Assembly (NCBI RefSeq): GCF_025791835.1 | Contig: NZ_JAOXLP010000027.1 | Location: 1 to 44,269 of the forward strand | Direction: 5' to 3' | Origin: Roseomonas xinghualingensis | Lineage (GTDB): Bacteria; Pseudomonadota; Alphaproteobacteria; Acetobacterales; Acetobacteraceae | DNA length: 44,269 nucleotides | Shown here: piece after piece, positions 27,901-34,540 of the stretch | Layout: every line of letters begins with the position of its first letter | Position numbering within the stretch: the first letter of the stretch is position 1 | Position numbers and translations under genes: made by a program | Notes under the pieces: model-generated | What the model was told of the DNA's origin: nothing | The model's database searches: none | What the model saw: the letters and a program-made list of their open reading frames with translations, nothing else

Positions 27901-29576
27901 TGGCGCCGCTCACGCCCCACGGCGAGGCCTGCGAGAACCATCAGCAGCGAGAGGGCAACCCAGATGGTGTTCAGGCCGTAAGCCTGGAACTCCGCACTCT
28001 CGGGTGGATTGGCCGTCATGCCATAGATGCCGGACAGCAGGCCGAGCACCAGGACAACCGCCAGTATGAAGTTGGGCCCTGTCGCGCGCAGGTCGAAATA
28101 GCCTTCCTCCAGCGTGCCGCCCTTATCGGTGACGTTGAACTTGCCCCTCTTCGGATCGAAGAGCGTCGTCAGCACCACCGGCAGCAGATAGAGCGCCAGC
28201 ACCGTCTCGTAGATTTCCGACCAGAAGGAGTGCCGGACCTTCGCCTGGAGCTTCGAATTGGTAAGAACCGCATGGACCACATGCGGTCCCGCATAGGCGA
28301 CGATGGCGAGCGGCGAGGCGGCGATGATGTTCTGCCCAACGAGCAGATAGGCGAGCGGCGCCGTGAGGAAGACGAAGCGCGGCACCGGGAAGAGGAAGTG
28401 CCACATCGAGGCGACGTAGCAGAGGCGCTGGGTGATGGTCAGGCCCGGCCCGAGAAGCGGGTTCTCGATACGGAAGATCTGCACCATCCCACGCGCCCAA
28501 CGCATGCGCTGGCCGATATGAGATAGCAAGCGGTCCGTCGCGAGGCCGGCTGCCAGTGGCAGCCGCAGATAGGCCGTGCGCCAGCCCAGCCGCTGCATCT
28601 TGAGGCTGGCATGACAGTCCTCGGTCACCGTCTCGGTCGGCACGCCGCCGATTTGCTCCAGCGCCGTGCGCCGCATGACGGCGCAGGAGCCGCAGAAGAA
28701 GGCGGCGTTCCACAGGTCGTTACCCTGCTGGATCAGGCCGTAGAAAAGCAGGGCCTCATTCGGCACGCGCTTGCCGGAGGCGAGATTCCGCTCGAAAGGA
28801 TCGGGCGAATAGAAGTGATGCGGCGTCTGCACCATGGCGAGCCCGGCATCGCGCACCAGCCAGCCCAGGGTCATCTGCAGGAAAGCGCGGGTGGCGACGT
28901 GATCGCAGTCGAAGACTGCCACGAATTCGCCATCGGTCTTGGACAGCGCGTGGTTGATGTTGCCGGCCTTCGCGCCCTTGTTGTCCGGGCGGGTCATGTA
29001 ACCGCAACCGATCTCGGCGCAGAAGGCGCGGAACTCCTCGCGCCGCCCGTCGTCGAGCAGCACCACATTCATCTTGTGTCGTGGCCAGTCCATTGACATG
29101 GCGGCGAAGATGGTCGGCTTCACCACCTCCAGCGGCTCGTTGTAGGTCGGGATGAAGACATCGACGGTCGGCCACTCCTCCGGCTCCTCCGGCAGCGGCG
29201 CGGGGCGGCGCTCTAGCGGCCAAAGCGACTGCAGGTAGGAGAGCAGCAGCGCGACGAAGGCGTAGATCTCGGCGAGCAGCAGTCCGGTGCCGAGGAAGGA
29301 CGACCAGAAGTTCGTGTAGTCGAGCGTGTCGGTGATGCGCCAGTAGATGTAGCGCGTGGAGATCGCACCGGAGAGCAGCACCAGGAAGACAAGCGGCCCC
29401 CTGCCCGGCATGAACGAGCAGATCGCGAAGACCAGCAGCCCCCCAACCGCGACCCATGCCTGCTGCTCGCCCTCGAGCGGGGCGACAATGAAGGGCAGCG
29501 CGACGAGGAAGCCCAGGAGAGCGCAGATCCGACCCAGCCAGACGCTTCCCCCCAGGGAACGGCGGATGCGTCTCAT
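24930..29576 (-). CDS. bcsAB: Fused cellulose synthase catalytic and regulatory subunits BcsA-BcsB
   Basis: A 1548-aa inner-membrane protein joining the UDP-glucose-dependent cellulose synthase BcsA to the periplasmic BcsB. The BcsA part has N-terminal membrane helices, then a GT2 domain with DDG (about 174), DCD (about 222), VTED (about 318) and QRMRW (about 357). More helices follow, then a PilZ domain with an arginine cluster RRQVRERARVR (about 553-563) and DLSLGG (about 587). Residues about 733-755 (RRSAAAFLLVGLGLPLGALA) look like an internal signal sequence. A proline-rich linker leads into the BcsB carbohydrate-binding domains (about 840 on) and a C-terminal anchor helix (about 1515-1538). 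The length and fusion match Komagataeibacter AcsAB. It overlaps bcsQ and bcsC by 4 nt each. Confidence 0.95.
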   Translation of the reverse strand: MRRIRRSLGGSVWLGRICALLGFLVALPFIVAPLEGEQQAWVAVGGLLVFAICSFMPGRGPLVFLVLLSGAISTRYIYWRITDTLDYTNFWSSFLGTGLLLAEIYAFVALLLSYLQSLWPLERRPAPLPEEPEEWPTVDVFIPTYNEPLEVVKPTIFAAMSMDWPRHKMNVVLLDDGRREEFRAFCAEIGCGYMTRPDNKGAKAGNINHALSKTDGEFVAVFDCDHVATRAFLQMTLGWLVRDAGLAMVQTPHHFYSPDPFERNLASGKRVPNEALLFYGLIQQGNDLWNAAFFCGSCAVMRRTALEQIGGVPTETVTEDCHASLKMQRLGWRTAYLRLPLAAGLATDRLLSHIGQRMRWARGMVQIFRIENPLLGPGLTITQRLCYVASMWHFLFPVPRFVFLTAPLAYLLVGQNIIAASPLAIVAYAGPHVVHAVLTNSKLQAKVRHSFWSEIYETVLALYLLPVVLTTLFDPKRGKFNVTDKGGTLEEGYFDLRATGPNFILAVVLVLGLLSGIYGMTANPPESAEFQAYGLNTIWVALSLLMVLAGLAVGRERRQVRERARVRAMMPVGVVLPDGRLVPGETRDLSLGGAAVIAPRPDGLPDHAFVTLEIELGPERIAIPSEALRWQDGRLQVRFAPQDLRDEGNITRVVLGRADAWVDWDDVRPDRPIRALAEVVRSIGGLFRGDSQFSLRARRARRQAARSARAQAPRAGTSVTRGAEAAQRRSAERTRRSAAAFLLVGLGLPLGALAQGSGNQGLAPMGSAFSPPPLPGAAPFPAASSLTAPAQTPQAPLPQYAPTPLPGGLPQYAPSPVPVAPSTPVVFSSERAPGADSRTETRTLRQLGLRSPMQLRGLADLQGLLFGIRSDEVVTGAKLTLQGATSPALIPELSQIAITMNEQFIGTITPNRDRPAFGPVEFQINPVFFADSNRLNMRFTGRYAVECNDPLSGLLWSTVSDLSTLQLTLERLPLTRDLARLPEPFFDPRLLREPLMLPVVMAEGAGNDAVRASVIASSWFAVQADYRGASFPVSSVVPTRGNAMVIATGSDSLPGVALPRMEGPTLAIIPNPNDPASVLLVVGGRSGAEAAVAAQVLATGKEGLSGETATVQVNELPARQPYDAPRWIRNDRPVRFGELVDPSELQSYGYAPGPVSVPFRTAPDLYTSRDRNLPVDVRFRAPPGPIMDLAVSRLDAALNDVYLKSFPLREGDPGWPWSWINRQVGSTAAADRSQGEVGLPPYLIFGLNELQFRFDLRPLHRGDCVSTPGDIRSSIDPDSTIDLSAAYRFTELPNLAYFVGSGFPYTKMADLSSTAVVLPDRASALEISSTLNLIGRLAAITGYPATRIEVVRPGGMEAMQGRDLIVVGPLNRQPALSSLLRDGPITVSGSRINVALPDALDGFRNIFLSDDRRFDRERLTATLGGSGGEGSGMLIGFQSPLNAERSVIALTGSSAQGMEAMVAALSDRELQPRIQGDVVHLANGRVESFKVSRNYGVGSLPVTLLPQRYLTTRPDLMLGLLVGAALVIAIPLYWTLRRRAVRRLRIRS

Positions 29577-30430
29577 TGGGTTGCCTCAAGCGTTGCCTGA
29601 TGCGGGATCGGCATGGGCTGCGTGCCATGCGCCGGCGCCAGTTCGGAAAGGGATCGCAGCGCCTCGGCAGGCGGCAGCGCAACGGCGATCAGACGCGCGA
29701 TCTCCTTGAGATCCGATGCCGGTTGGCTTTCAGGCGCATGCTCGATCAACAGCCGCTGGCAGGCCAGGCTCTCCGCCACGGCCTCCTCGCGGCTGATTGC
29801 ACCCAGCATGCGGTAGCCCAGATGGCGCGCAACCGCCTCCGCGGAGGCGCGCGAGAGACGCGAGGCAAGATCGACGCTGTTCAGCACCACGCGCAGCCGC
29901 CCGGCGAGGAGCGCGGCCATTGTGCCGGTACCCAGGAAACGGCCGCTCTCGATCTCGGGCACAAGCGCGGCGCTGATCGCCTCGGCCTGCAGAACGCCGA
30001 CCACCATCGTCGCCATGGGCGCCAGCAGGGCCAGGGCCTGGGACGGGCCAGGCGGCAGATCCGCCATCACCACCAGATTCGGCTCTGCCAGCATCTCCCG
30101 CAGCGGGGCGCGTAGCAGCTCGGGATCGCGGTCCAGCGCCACTGCGAGGTCCAGCGCCCCACGCAGATCCACGGCGCCATGCGGCAGCAACAGCACGCCG
30201 GAAGGGGTCTGCCGTACATGCTGCCGCCAGCCGCCACCCTGCAGAAGCCCCGCGACAAAGCCCGCCTTGTCCGTGAGCGGTACGCCGAAATGAAGGCGCA
30301 ACGCGTTCTGGGCATCGAAGTCTATGGCCAGCACCCGATATCCCAGGCGCTGCACCGCGCCCGCGAGATTGGCGGTCAGAGTGGTCTTGCCGACTCCGCC
30401 CTTGGGAGACGCAAAGCAGATCAGCGGCAC
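29573..30430 (-). CDS. bcsQ: Cellulose biosynthesis ParA/MinD-like ATPase BcsQ
   Basis: A 285-aa P-loop ATPase of the SIMIBI/MinD-ParA class. It starts MPLICFASPKGGVGKTTLTA with the deviant Walker A KGGVGKTT (residues 10-17), followed by LAIDFDAQNALRLHFG (switch I region) and VVMADLPPG (Walker B-like). BcsQ is needed for cellulose production and polar localisation in enterobacteria. Its stop codon overlaps the bcsAB ATG as ATGA, which ties it to the synthase. The C-terminal 40 residues are proline/alanine-rich and could contact the neighbouring proline-rich protein, which is inference. Confidence 0.92.
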   Translation of the reverse strand: MPLICFASPKGGVGKTTLTANLAGAVQRLGYRVLAIDFDAQNALRLHFGVPLTDKAGFVAGLLQGGGWRQHVRQTPSGVLLLPHGAVDLRGALDLAVALDRDPELLRAPLREMLAEPNLVVMADLPPGPSQALALLAPMATMVVGVLQAEAISAALVPEIESGRFLGTGTMAALLAGRLRVVLNSVDLASRLSRASAEAVARHLGYRMLGAISREEAVAESLACQRLLIEHAPESQPASDLKEIARLIAVALPPAEALRSLSELAPAHGTQPMPIPHQATLEATQ

Positions 30431-30446
30431 GGTGCGGCTCCTGAAC

Positions 30447-31376
30447 TCAGGCGGCGGTTTGGGCAGAGCGGACGCCAGCGGCGACGCGCCTCAGCAGTTC
30501 CGGCAGGGCGATGTCCACGCGCGCTGCCGGCCAATGGCTGGGCGAGGGTTCCATGGGGCTGCCGCGCATGGCCTCGCCCAACGCATCAAGGAGCGGGTAA
30601 TGGCCCAGGCTGGGCGCCGATGACCGGATCAGCGTATCCAGCAGGGTGGAGCCGGTCCCTTCACCCTCCCGGGCCAGCGACCAGACCGAGGCGGTGCCGA
30701 GCAGGGAGGGCGCGAAAGGCATGCCCCCGGATTGCGGCGCCGCGGGCGTCAGGGAGGGGGACGCCGACAAGGCGGCGCCCGCTGAAGAAGTGGCGGGGAG
30801 CGGCGGCGCGGGGGGCTGTCCGAGCAGAACCTGCAGCAGGCTGGCGCCTTGCACCTCGTTGCGTGGTGGCCCGGCGCTTGGCGGGATGGCGGCCGAAGAA
30901 GCCGCCATCGGCGCTGGGCTCTGGGCGACAGCTTTCAAAGCGGAAGGAACCGGCGGAAGCGATGTCATCTCCCGTGATGTCCCGCCTTGAGCACTCCCTC
31001 GTCGAGAAATATCACTTTCTGCAGAAAAATCTAAATTTTGGTTAGACTCTATCCCCGCCCTTGGCATGGCTGCTGTTACCGCAGCCGCATGCTCAGGCAC
31101 GATTTCCCCATTGAGTGGAACGGCCGTAGGCGGAGCAGGCTGGGTCAGCGTGTCTTGAGCGTACTGCGAAGGGGCCTGGGCAGCATCCCCGAGCACCTTG
31201 TCCGCGGGCAGGTCTCTTGCCGCCGCCAAAGCTTCACCGAGTAGGCTGAAGGCGGAATCCTCAACAGAACGTGGCACCGGAGCACGGCGGACGGGTTCGT
31301 TGGCGAAGTTCCGATACTTCAGGGAAGGCGTCCGAAGGGCCGCTGCCATCCTCGCGACGTCCATATCCTGACGCAT
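30447..31376 (-). CDS. Proline/alanine-rich putative cellulose-synthase scaffold protein
   Basis: A 309-aa, largely disordered protein directly upstream of bcsQ (16 bp gap). Residues 1-50 look conserved in style (VARMAAALRTPSLKYRNFA, then PVRRAPVPRSVEDSAFSLL). The rest is Pro/Ala/Ser-rich, interrupted by short leucine motifs: SAFSLLGEAL (41-50), SLLQVLLGQ (179-187), TLLDTLIRS (244-252), PLLDALGEAM (261-270) and LPELLRRV (291-298). No signal peptide or membrane helix is seen, so it should be cytoplasmic. Its position and layout recall BcsO/BcsP and CcpAx/BcsH, proline-rich partners found in BcsD-bearing loci, but I cannot prove homology. The start at 31376 has AGGGAG 7 nt upstream; an ATG at 31403 would add nine residues. 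An AT-rich island lies inside the gene near 31005-31055. Confidence 0.75.
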   Translation of the reverse strand: MRQDMDVARMAAALRTPSLKYRNFANEPVRRAPVPRSVEDSAFSLLGEALAAARDLPADKVLGDAAQAPSQYAQDTLTQPAPPTAVPLNGEIVPEHAAAVTAAMPRAGIESNQNLDFSAESDISRRGSAQGGTSREMTSLPPVPSALKAVAQSPAPMAASSAAIPPSAGPPRNEVQGASLLQVLLGQPPAPPLPATSSAGAALSASPSLTPAAPQSGGMPFAPSLLGTASVWSLAREGEGTGSTLLDTLIRSSAPSLGHYPLLDALGEAMRGSPMEPSPSHWPAARVDIALPELLRRVAAGVRSAQTAA

Positions 31377-31463
31377 AGCCACACTCCCTTGGCCACCGAG
31401 CATAGAATCTCCGGCGGCGGCAAGACTTAATCTTATTTTTTGAGAAATACTAACACTTTTGGA
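31377..31463 (-). promoter_or_regulatory. AT-rich gap upstream of the bcs core genes
   Basis: This 87-bp gap between bcsZ and the proline-rich gene contains 31421-31460, one of the most AT-rich stretches of the window. On the minus strand it reads AGTGTTAGTATTTCTC, then an A-run and TAAGAT. It is the natural site for a promoter driving the proline-rich gene, bcsQ, bcsAB, bcsC and bcsD. TAAGAT resembles a -10 box, but no good -35 stands at the right distance, so no promoter class is assigned. Confidence 0.35.
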
Positions 31464-32516
31464 TCATTCGCCGCGCTCGGAGGCCGCCATGCGCGCGAGC
31501 ATGAAAAGGGATGTGTCATAATAGTCACGACCTGCAGGCACCGGTTCTACCTGACGGTCCCAGCGCGCACCGCGCTGGCTTGCCACGAAACGCCCTATCT
31601 CCGTGACCCCGGCACCGGCGGCATAGGGCGCCACCACGTCGGTCGAGAGGTCCACCCAGGCCGGAATGCGCCTGTGGCTGGGGTCCGCCCAGAAGTTCAG
31701 CGGCGCCTCGGCGGCGATCTCATCCGACAGGCCGGCCCAGGCCAGCCAGAGTGGCACCCGGACGGCGTCATAGGAGAAACGTGCCGGCCAGCCCTCCGCA
31801 GGCGAGATACGGCCATCCCTGCGGGCCACCGCGAGCCAGTCCGGCGCCAGTCCCCATCGCCCAAACCGTGCGGCACGCAACAGGCGAAGCCCATCATCCG
31901 CCACGCGAAGCCAGGCCGGATCCGGGACCGCCTCCGCCAGGATCGCGATGGCGGGATAGGAATAATAGGAGGGATTGATCACCACATGGTCGCGGCGCTC
32001 GAAGCCACGCGCGCCTGGCAGCAGCACGACGCTCCCGCCGGCACGCCGCACGAGCAGACGCAGCACGTCGCGGGCAATGGCCCTTCCCTCCTCGGTCAGC
32101 GCCGGGTCGGACCAACGGCGGCCGCCGCGCAGCAAGGCGCTGGCGATGAACAGGTCGCCATCGGTCGCGTTGTTGGTGTCCTGCACCGCTGGCTGGCGGT
32201 CAAGGCGCCAGCGCCAGGCATGCAGATGGTCGGTTTCCCGGCGCAGGTTCCTACGGGTCCAGGCCAGCATCCGGTCGAAGGCGGCACGGTCATCATGATG
32301 CTCGGCCAGGGTGAGGCCCCAGCCCTGCCCCTCGGAATGGGATTGGTTGTCGTTGCCGGTGTCCACCACCCGCCCATCGGGGGCCAGGAAGCGCGCCTTG
32401 TAGGTGCTCCATTCGCCCGTATCCGTGGCCGCGACGGCGCTTCCGCCCCGGAGCATGGCCATGGCTCCGCCTCCCAGCAGGCCAAGGACGGATCTGCGTG
32501 AATTGAGGATTACCAT
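31464..32516 (-). CDS. bcsZ: Periplasmic GH8 endoglucanase BcsZ
   Basis: A 350-aa glycoside hydrolase family 8 endo-beta-1,4-glucanase, which cuts nascent cellulose and is a standard part of bcs loci. The N-terminus carries a twin-arginine-type signal, SRRSVLGLLGGGAMA (6-20), ending near AVAA (27-30). The GH8 proton-donor segment is HSEGQGWGL (60-68, Glu62). The family acid/base region is NATDGDLFIASALL (116-129, with Asp119 and Asp121). I chose the ATG at 32516, which places the twin arginines at the usual distance. It is the first gene of the cellulose locus, divergent from the ABC-F gene and separated from the next bcs gene by 87 bp, so it may be expressed separately. Confidence 0.9.
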   Translation of the reverse strand: MVILNSRRSVLGLLGGGAMAMLRGGSAVAATDTGEWSTYKARFLAPDGRVVDTGNDNQSHSEGQGWGLTLAEHHDDRAAFDRMLAWTRRNLRRETDHLHAWRWRLDRQPAVQDTNNATDGDLFIASALLRGGRRWSDPALTEEGRAIARDVLRLLVRRAGGSVVLLPGARGFERRDHVVINPSYYSYPAIAILAEAVPDPAWLRVADDGLRLLRAARFGRWGLAPDWLAVARRDGRISPAEGWPARFSYDAVRVPLWLAWAGLSDEIAAEAPLNFWADPSHRRIPAWVDLSTDVVAPYAAGAGVTEIGRFVASQRGARWDRQVEPVPAGRDYYDTSLFMLARMAASERGE

Positions 32517-32539
32517 TGGTCCAGCCTGCGGCATGAAAG

Positions 32540-32680
32540 TTGTGGCGGGGTTAAAAGGTCGGGAATGCCGCATGATCCGTGTCGCGCTTCCTGCAGCCAT
32601 AATGATCGCGTTCCGGTGATACCAGCCGATCGCACGGCGCGCCCCGGGCGGAAATCACCCCGTGCGCATTTGTGGCGGGG
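32540..32680 (+). repeat. Pair of 11-bp direct repeats in the bcsZ/uup divergent region
   Basis: TTGTGGCGGGG occurs at 32540-32550 and again at 32670-32680, 130 bp apart, one near each divergent gene. The region also holds an inverted pair CGCACGG/CCGTGCG around 32632-32664. These may be operator sites shared by both promoters, though the sequence is short and GC-rich enough for chance. Confidence 0.3.
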
Positions 32681-32698
32681 ATGCCATATGCCGGCGCC

Positions 32699-34519
32699 AT
32701 GGCACCCCCTCTCCTTCTTCTTCAGGGTATCCGGCAGGGCTTCGGCACCACGCCGCTCCTGCGTGACGCAACCCTTTCCGTGGCCCCGGGGGAGCGGCTC
32801 GCCCTGGTTGGGAGGAATGGCTCCGGCAAGTCCACGCTCCTGAAGGTGGCGGCCGGGCTGGTCACGCCCGATGGGGGCTCCCGCTTCCTCCAGCCCGGCG
32901 CCACTCTGCGCTACCTGCCGCAGGAGCCTGACCTTTCGGGCCACGCGACCACGCTTTCCTATGTCGAGGCGGCCCTCGGCCCCGGGGATGATCCCTACCG
33001 GGCGCGCTACCTGCTGGAGCAGCTCGGCCTGACCGGCGAGGAATCGCCCGCCAGCCTTTCGGGCGGCGAGGCGCGGCGGGCCGCCCTGGCCTCGGTGCTC
33101 GCACCCTCTCCCGATATCCTGCTGCTGGACGAGCCAACCAACCACCTCGACCTGCCGGCAATCGAATGGCTCGAATCCGAACTGGCCGGGATGCGCGCGT
33201 CGCTCGTGCTCATCAGCCATGACCGGCGGTTCCTGGAATCCCTCTCCCGCGCCATGGTGTGGCTCGACCGCGGCACCACTCGACGCCTCGACCAGGGCTT
33301 TGCCCATTTCGAGACCTGGCGCGACCAGGTGCTGGAGGAGGAGGAGCGCGACGCGCACAAGCTCGCCCGCGAGATCGTGAGGGAGGAGCACTGGCTCCGC
33401 TACGGCGTGACTGCCCGCCGCAAGCGCAACATGCGGCGCGTCGGCGAATTGCAGTCCCTGCGGGAGAAGCACCGCCAGCGGCGTGGGCCACAAGGCGGGG
33501 TGAAGCTCGCCGCCACGGAGGCGGACGGCTCGGGCACGCTGGTGGTATCGACCGAGAATATCTCAAAATCCTATGGCAATCGCGTCGTGGTGCGGGACGT
33601 ATCCGTGCGGATCCTGCGTGGGGACCGAGTGGGGATCGTCGGCCCGAACGGCGCGGGCAAGACCACGCTGCTGAACATGCTGACCGGCGTGCTGGCGCCG
33701 GATTCCGGCGAGGTGAGGCTCGGCACGGGCATCGAGATGGTCACGCTCGACCAGCGCCGTGCCAGCCTCGATGATGCCATGACGCTCTCCGACGCGCTCA
33801 CCGAGGGGCGCGGCGACATGGTGCATGTCGGTGGCGCGCCGCGCCATGTCATCGGCTACATGAAGGACTTCCTCTTCCTGCCCGAGCAGGCGCGCACGCC
33901 GCTTGGCGTGCTCTCGGGTGGCGAGCGGGCGCGGGTGATGCTGGCGCGCGCCATGGCGCGGCCGAGCAACCTTCTGGTGCTGGACGAGCCGACCAACGAC
34001 CTCGATCTCGAGACGCTCGACCTGCTGCAGGAGATGATCGCGGACTATTCCGGCACGGTTCTGGTGGTGAGCCATGACCGCGACTTCCTCGACCGCGTCG
34101 CGACGAGCGTCATTGCCTCCGAGGGGGATGGGCGCTGGCAGGAATATGCCGGTGGCTATTCGGACATGGTGGCGCAGCGCGGCCACGGCGTGCGGGCGCG
34201 CATGCAGGCGCCGGCAGCCGCCGCCCCGAAGCGCGCGGCGGAGGCTCCCGCCCCTGCCGCTCCGGCGCGGGTGCGGCTCACCATGGGCGAGATGCAGGCG
34301 CTGAAGACGCTGCCGGCCGAGATGGAGAAGCTTTCGGCCGAGATCGCGAAGCTGAACGAAATCCTGGCCGATCCGCAGCTCTTTTCCCGCGACCAGCCCC
34401 GCTTCGCCAAGGCAACCGAAATGCTTGCGCAGCGCCAGGCAGCGCTGGCGGCGGCCGAGGAGCGCTGGCTGGAGCTGGAAATGCGGCGCGAGGAGGTCGA
34501 AGCCGCGCCCGCGCGCTGA
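32699..34519 (+). CDS. ABC-F ATPase, Uup type
   Basis: A 606-aa soluble ABC-F protein with two ATP-binding cassettes and no membrane helices. Cassette 1 has GRNGSGKST, LSGGEARRAA and LLLDEPTNHLD; cassette 2 has GPNGAGKTT, LSGGERARVML and LVLDEPTNDLD. After cassette 2 come the Uup-typical WQEYAGGYSDMVAQRG and a C-terminal coiled coil (about 525-600). Uup proteins act on ribosomes and affect DNA-branch-related phenotypes; resistance ABC-F proteins usually lack this C-terminal domain. The start is uncertain: ATG at 32699 begins right at the conserved domain, while ATG at 32681 or GTG at 32672 would add a few residues. The stop codon lies in the loop of a perfect GC hairpin. Confidence 0.9.
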   Translation: MAPPLLLLQGIRQGFGTTPLLRDATLSVAPGERLALVGRNGSGKSTLLKVAAGLVTPDGGSRFLQPGATLRYLPQEPDLSGHATTLSYVEAALGPGDDPYRARYLLEQLGLTGEESPASLSGGEARRAALASVLAPSPDILLLDEPTNHLDLPAIEWLESELAGMRASLVLISHDRRFLESLSRAMVWLDRGTTRRLDQGFAHFETWRDQVLEEEERDAHKLAREIVREEHWLRYGVTARRKRNMRRVGELQSLREKHRQRRGPQGGVKLAATEADGSGTLVVSTENISKSYGNRVVVRDVSVRILRGDRVGIVGPNGAGKTTLLNMLTGVLAPDSGEVRLGTGIEMVTLDQRRASLDDAMTLSDALTEGRGDMVHVGGAPRHVIGYMKDFLFLPEQARTPLGVLSGGERARVMLARAMARPSNLLVLDEPTNDLDLETLDLLQEMIADYSGTVLVVSHDRDFLDRVATSVIASEGDGRWQEYAGGYSDMVAQRGHGVRARMQAPAAAAPKRAAEAPAPAAPARVRLTMGEMQALKTLPAEMEKLSAEIAKLNEILADPQLFSRDQPRFAKATEMLAQRQAALAAAEERWLELEMRREEVEAAPAR

Positions 34520-34540
34520 GCGCGCGGGCTACTCAGCCCG
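34507..34540. terminator. GC-only palindrome around the uup stop codon with alternative hairpin
   Basis: GCCCGCGCGC (34507-34516) pairs perfectly with GCGCGCGGGC (34520-34529), leaving only the uup stop codon TGA as the loop. A second hairpin, CGGGCT (34525-34530) with AGCCCG (34535-34540), shares bases with the first, so the two are mutually exclusive. It fills the 21-bp gap to the convergent universal stress protein stop and probably ends both transcripts. Confidence 0.55.

Noticed and set aside
31428..31441. Intrinsic terminator on the plus strand (AAGA/TCTT stem followed by a T-run)
   Set aside because: The stem is only 4 bp and no plus-strand gene ends upstream; the T-run is better explained by the AT-rich promoter region of the minus-strand genes.
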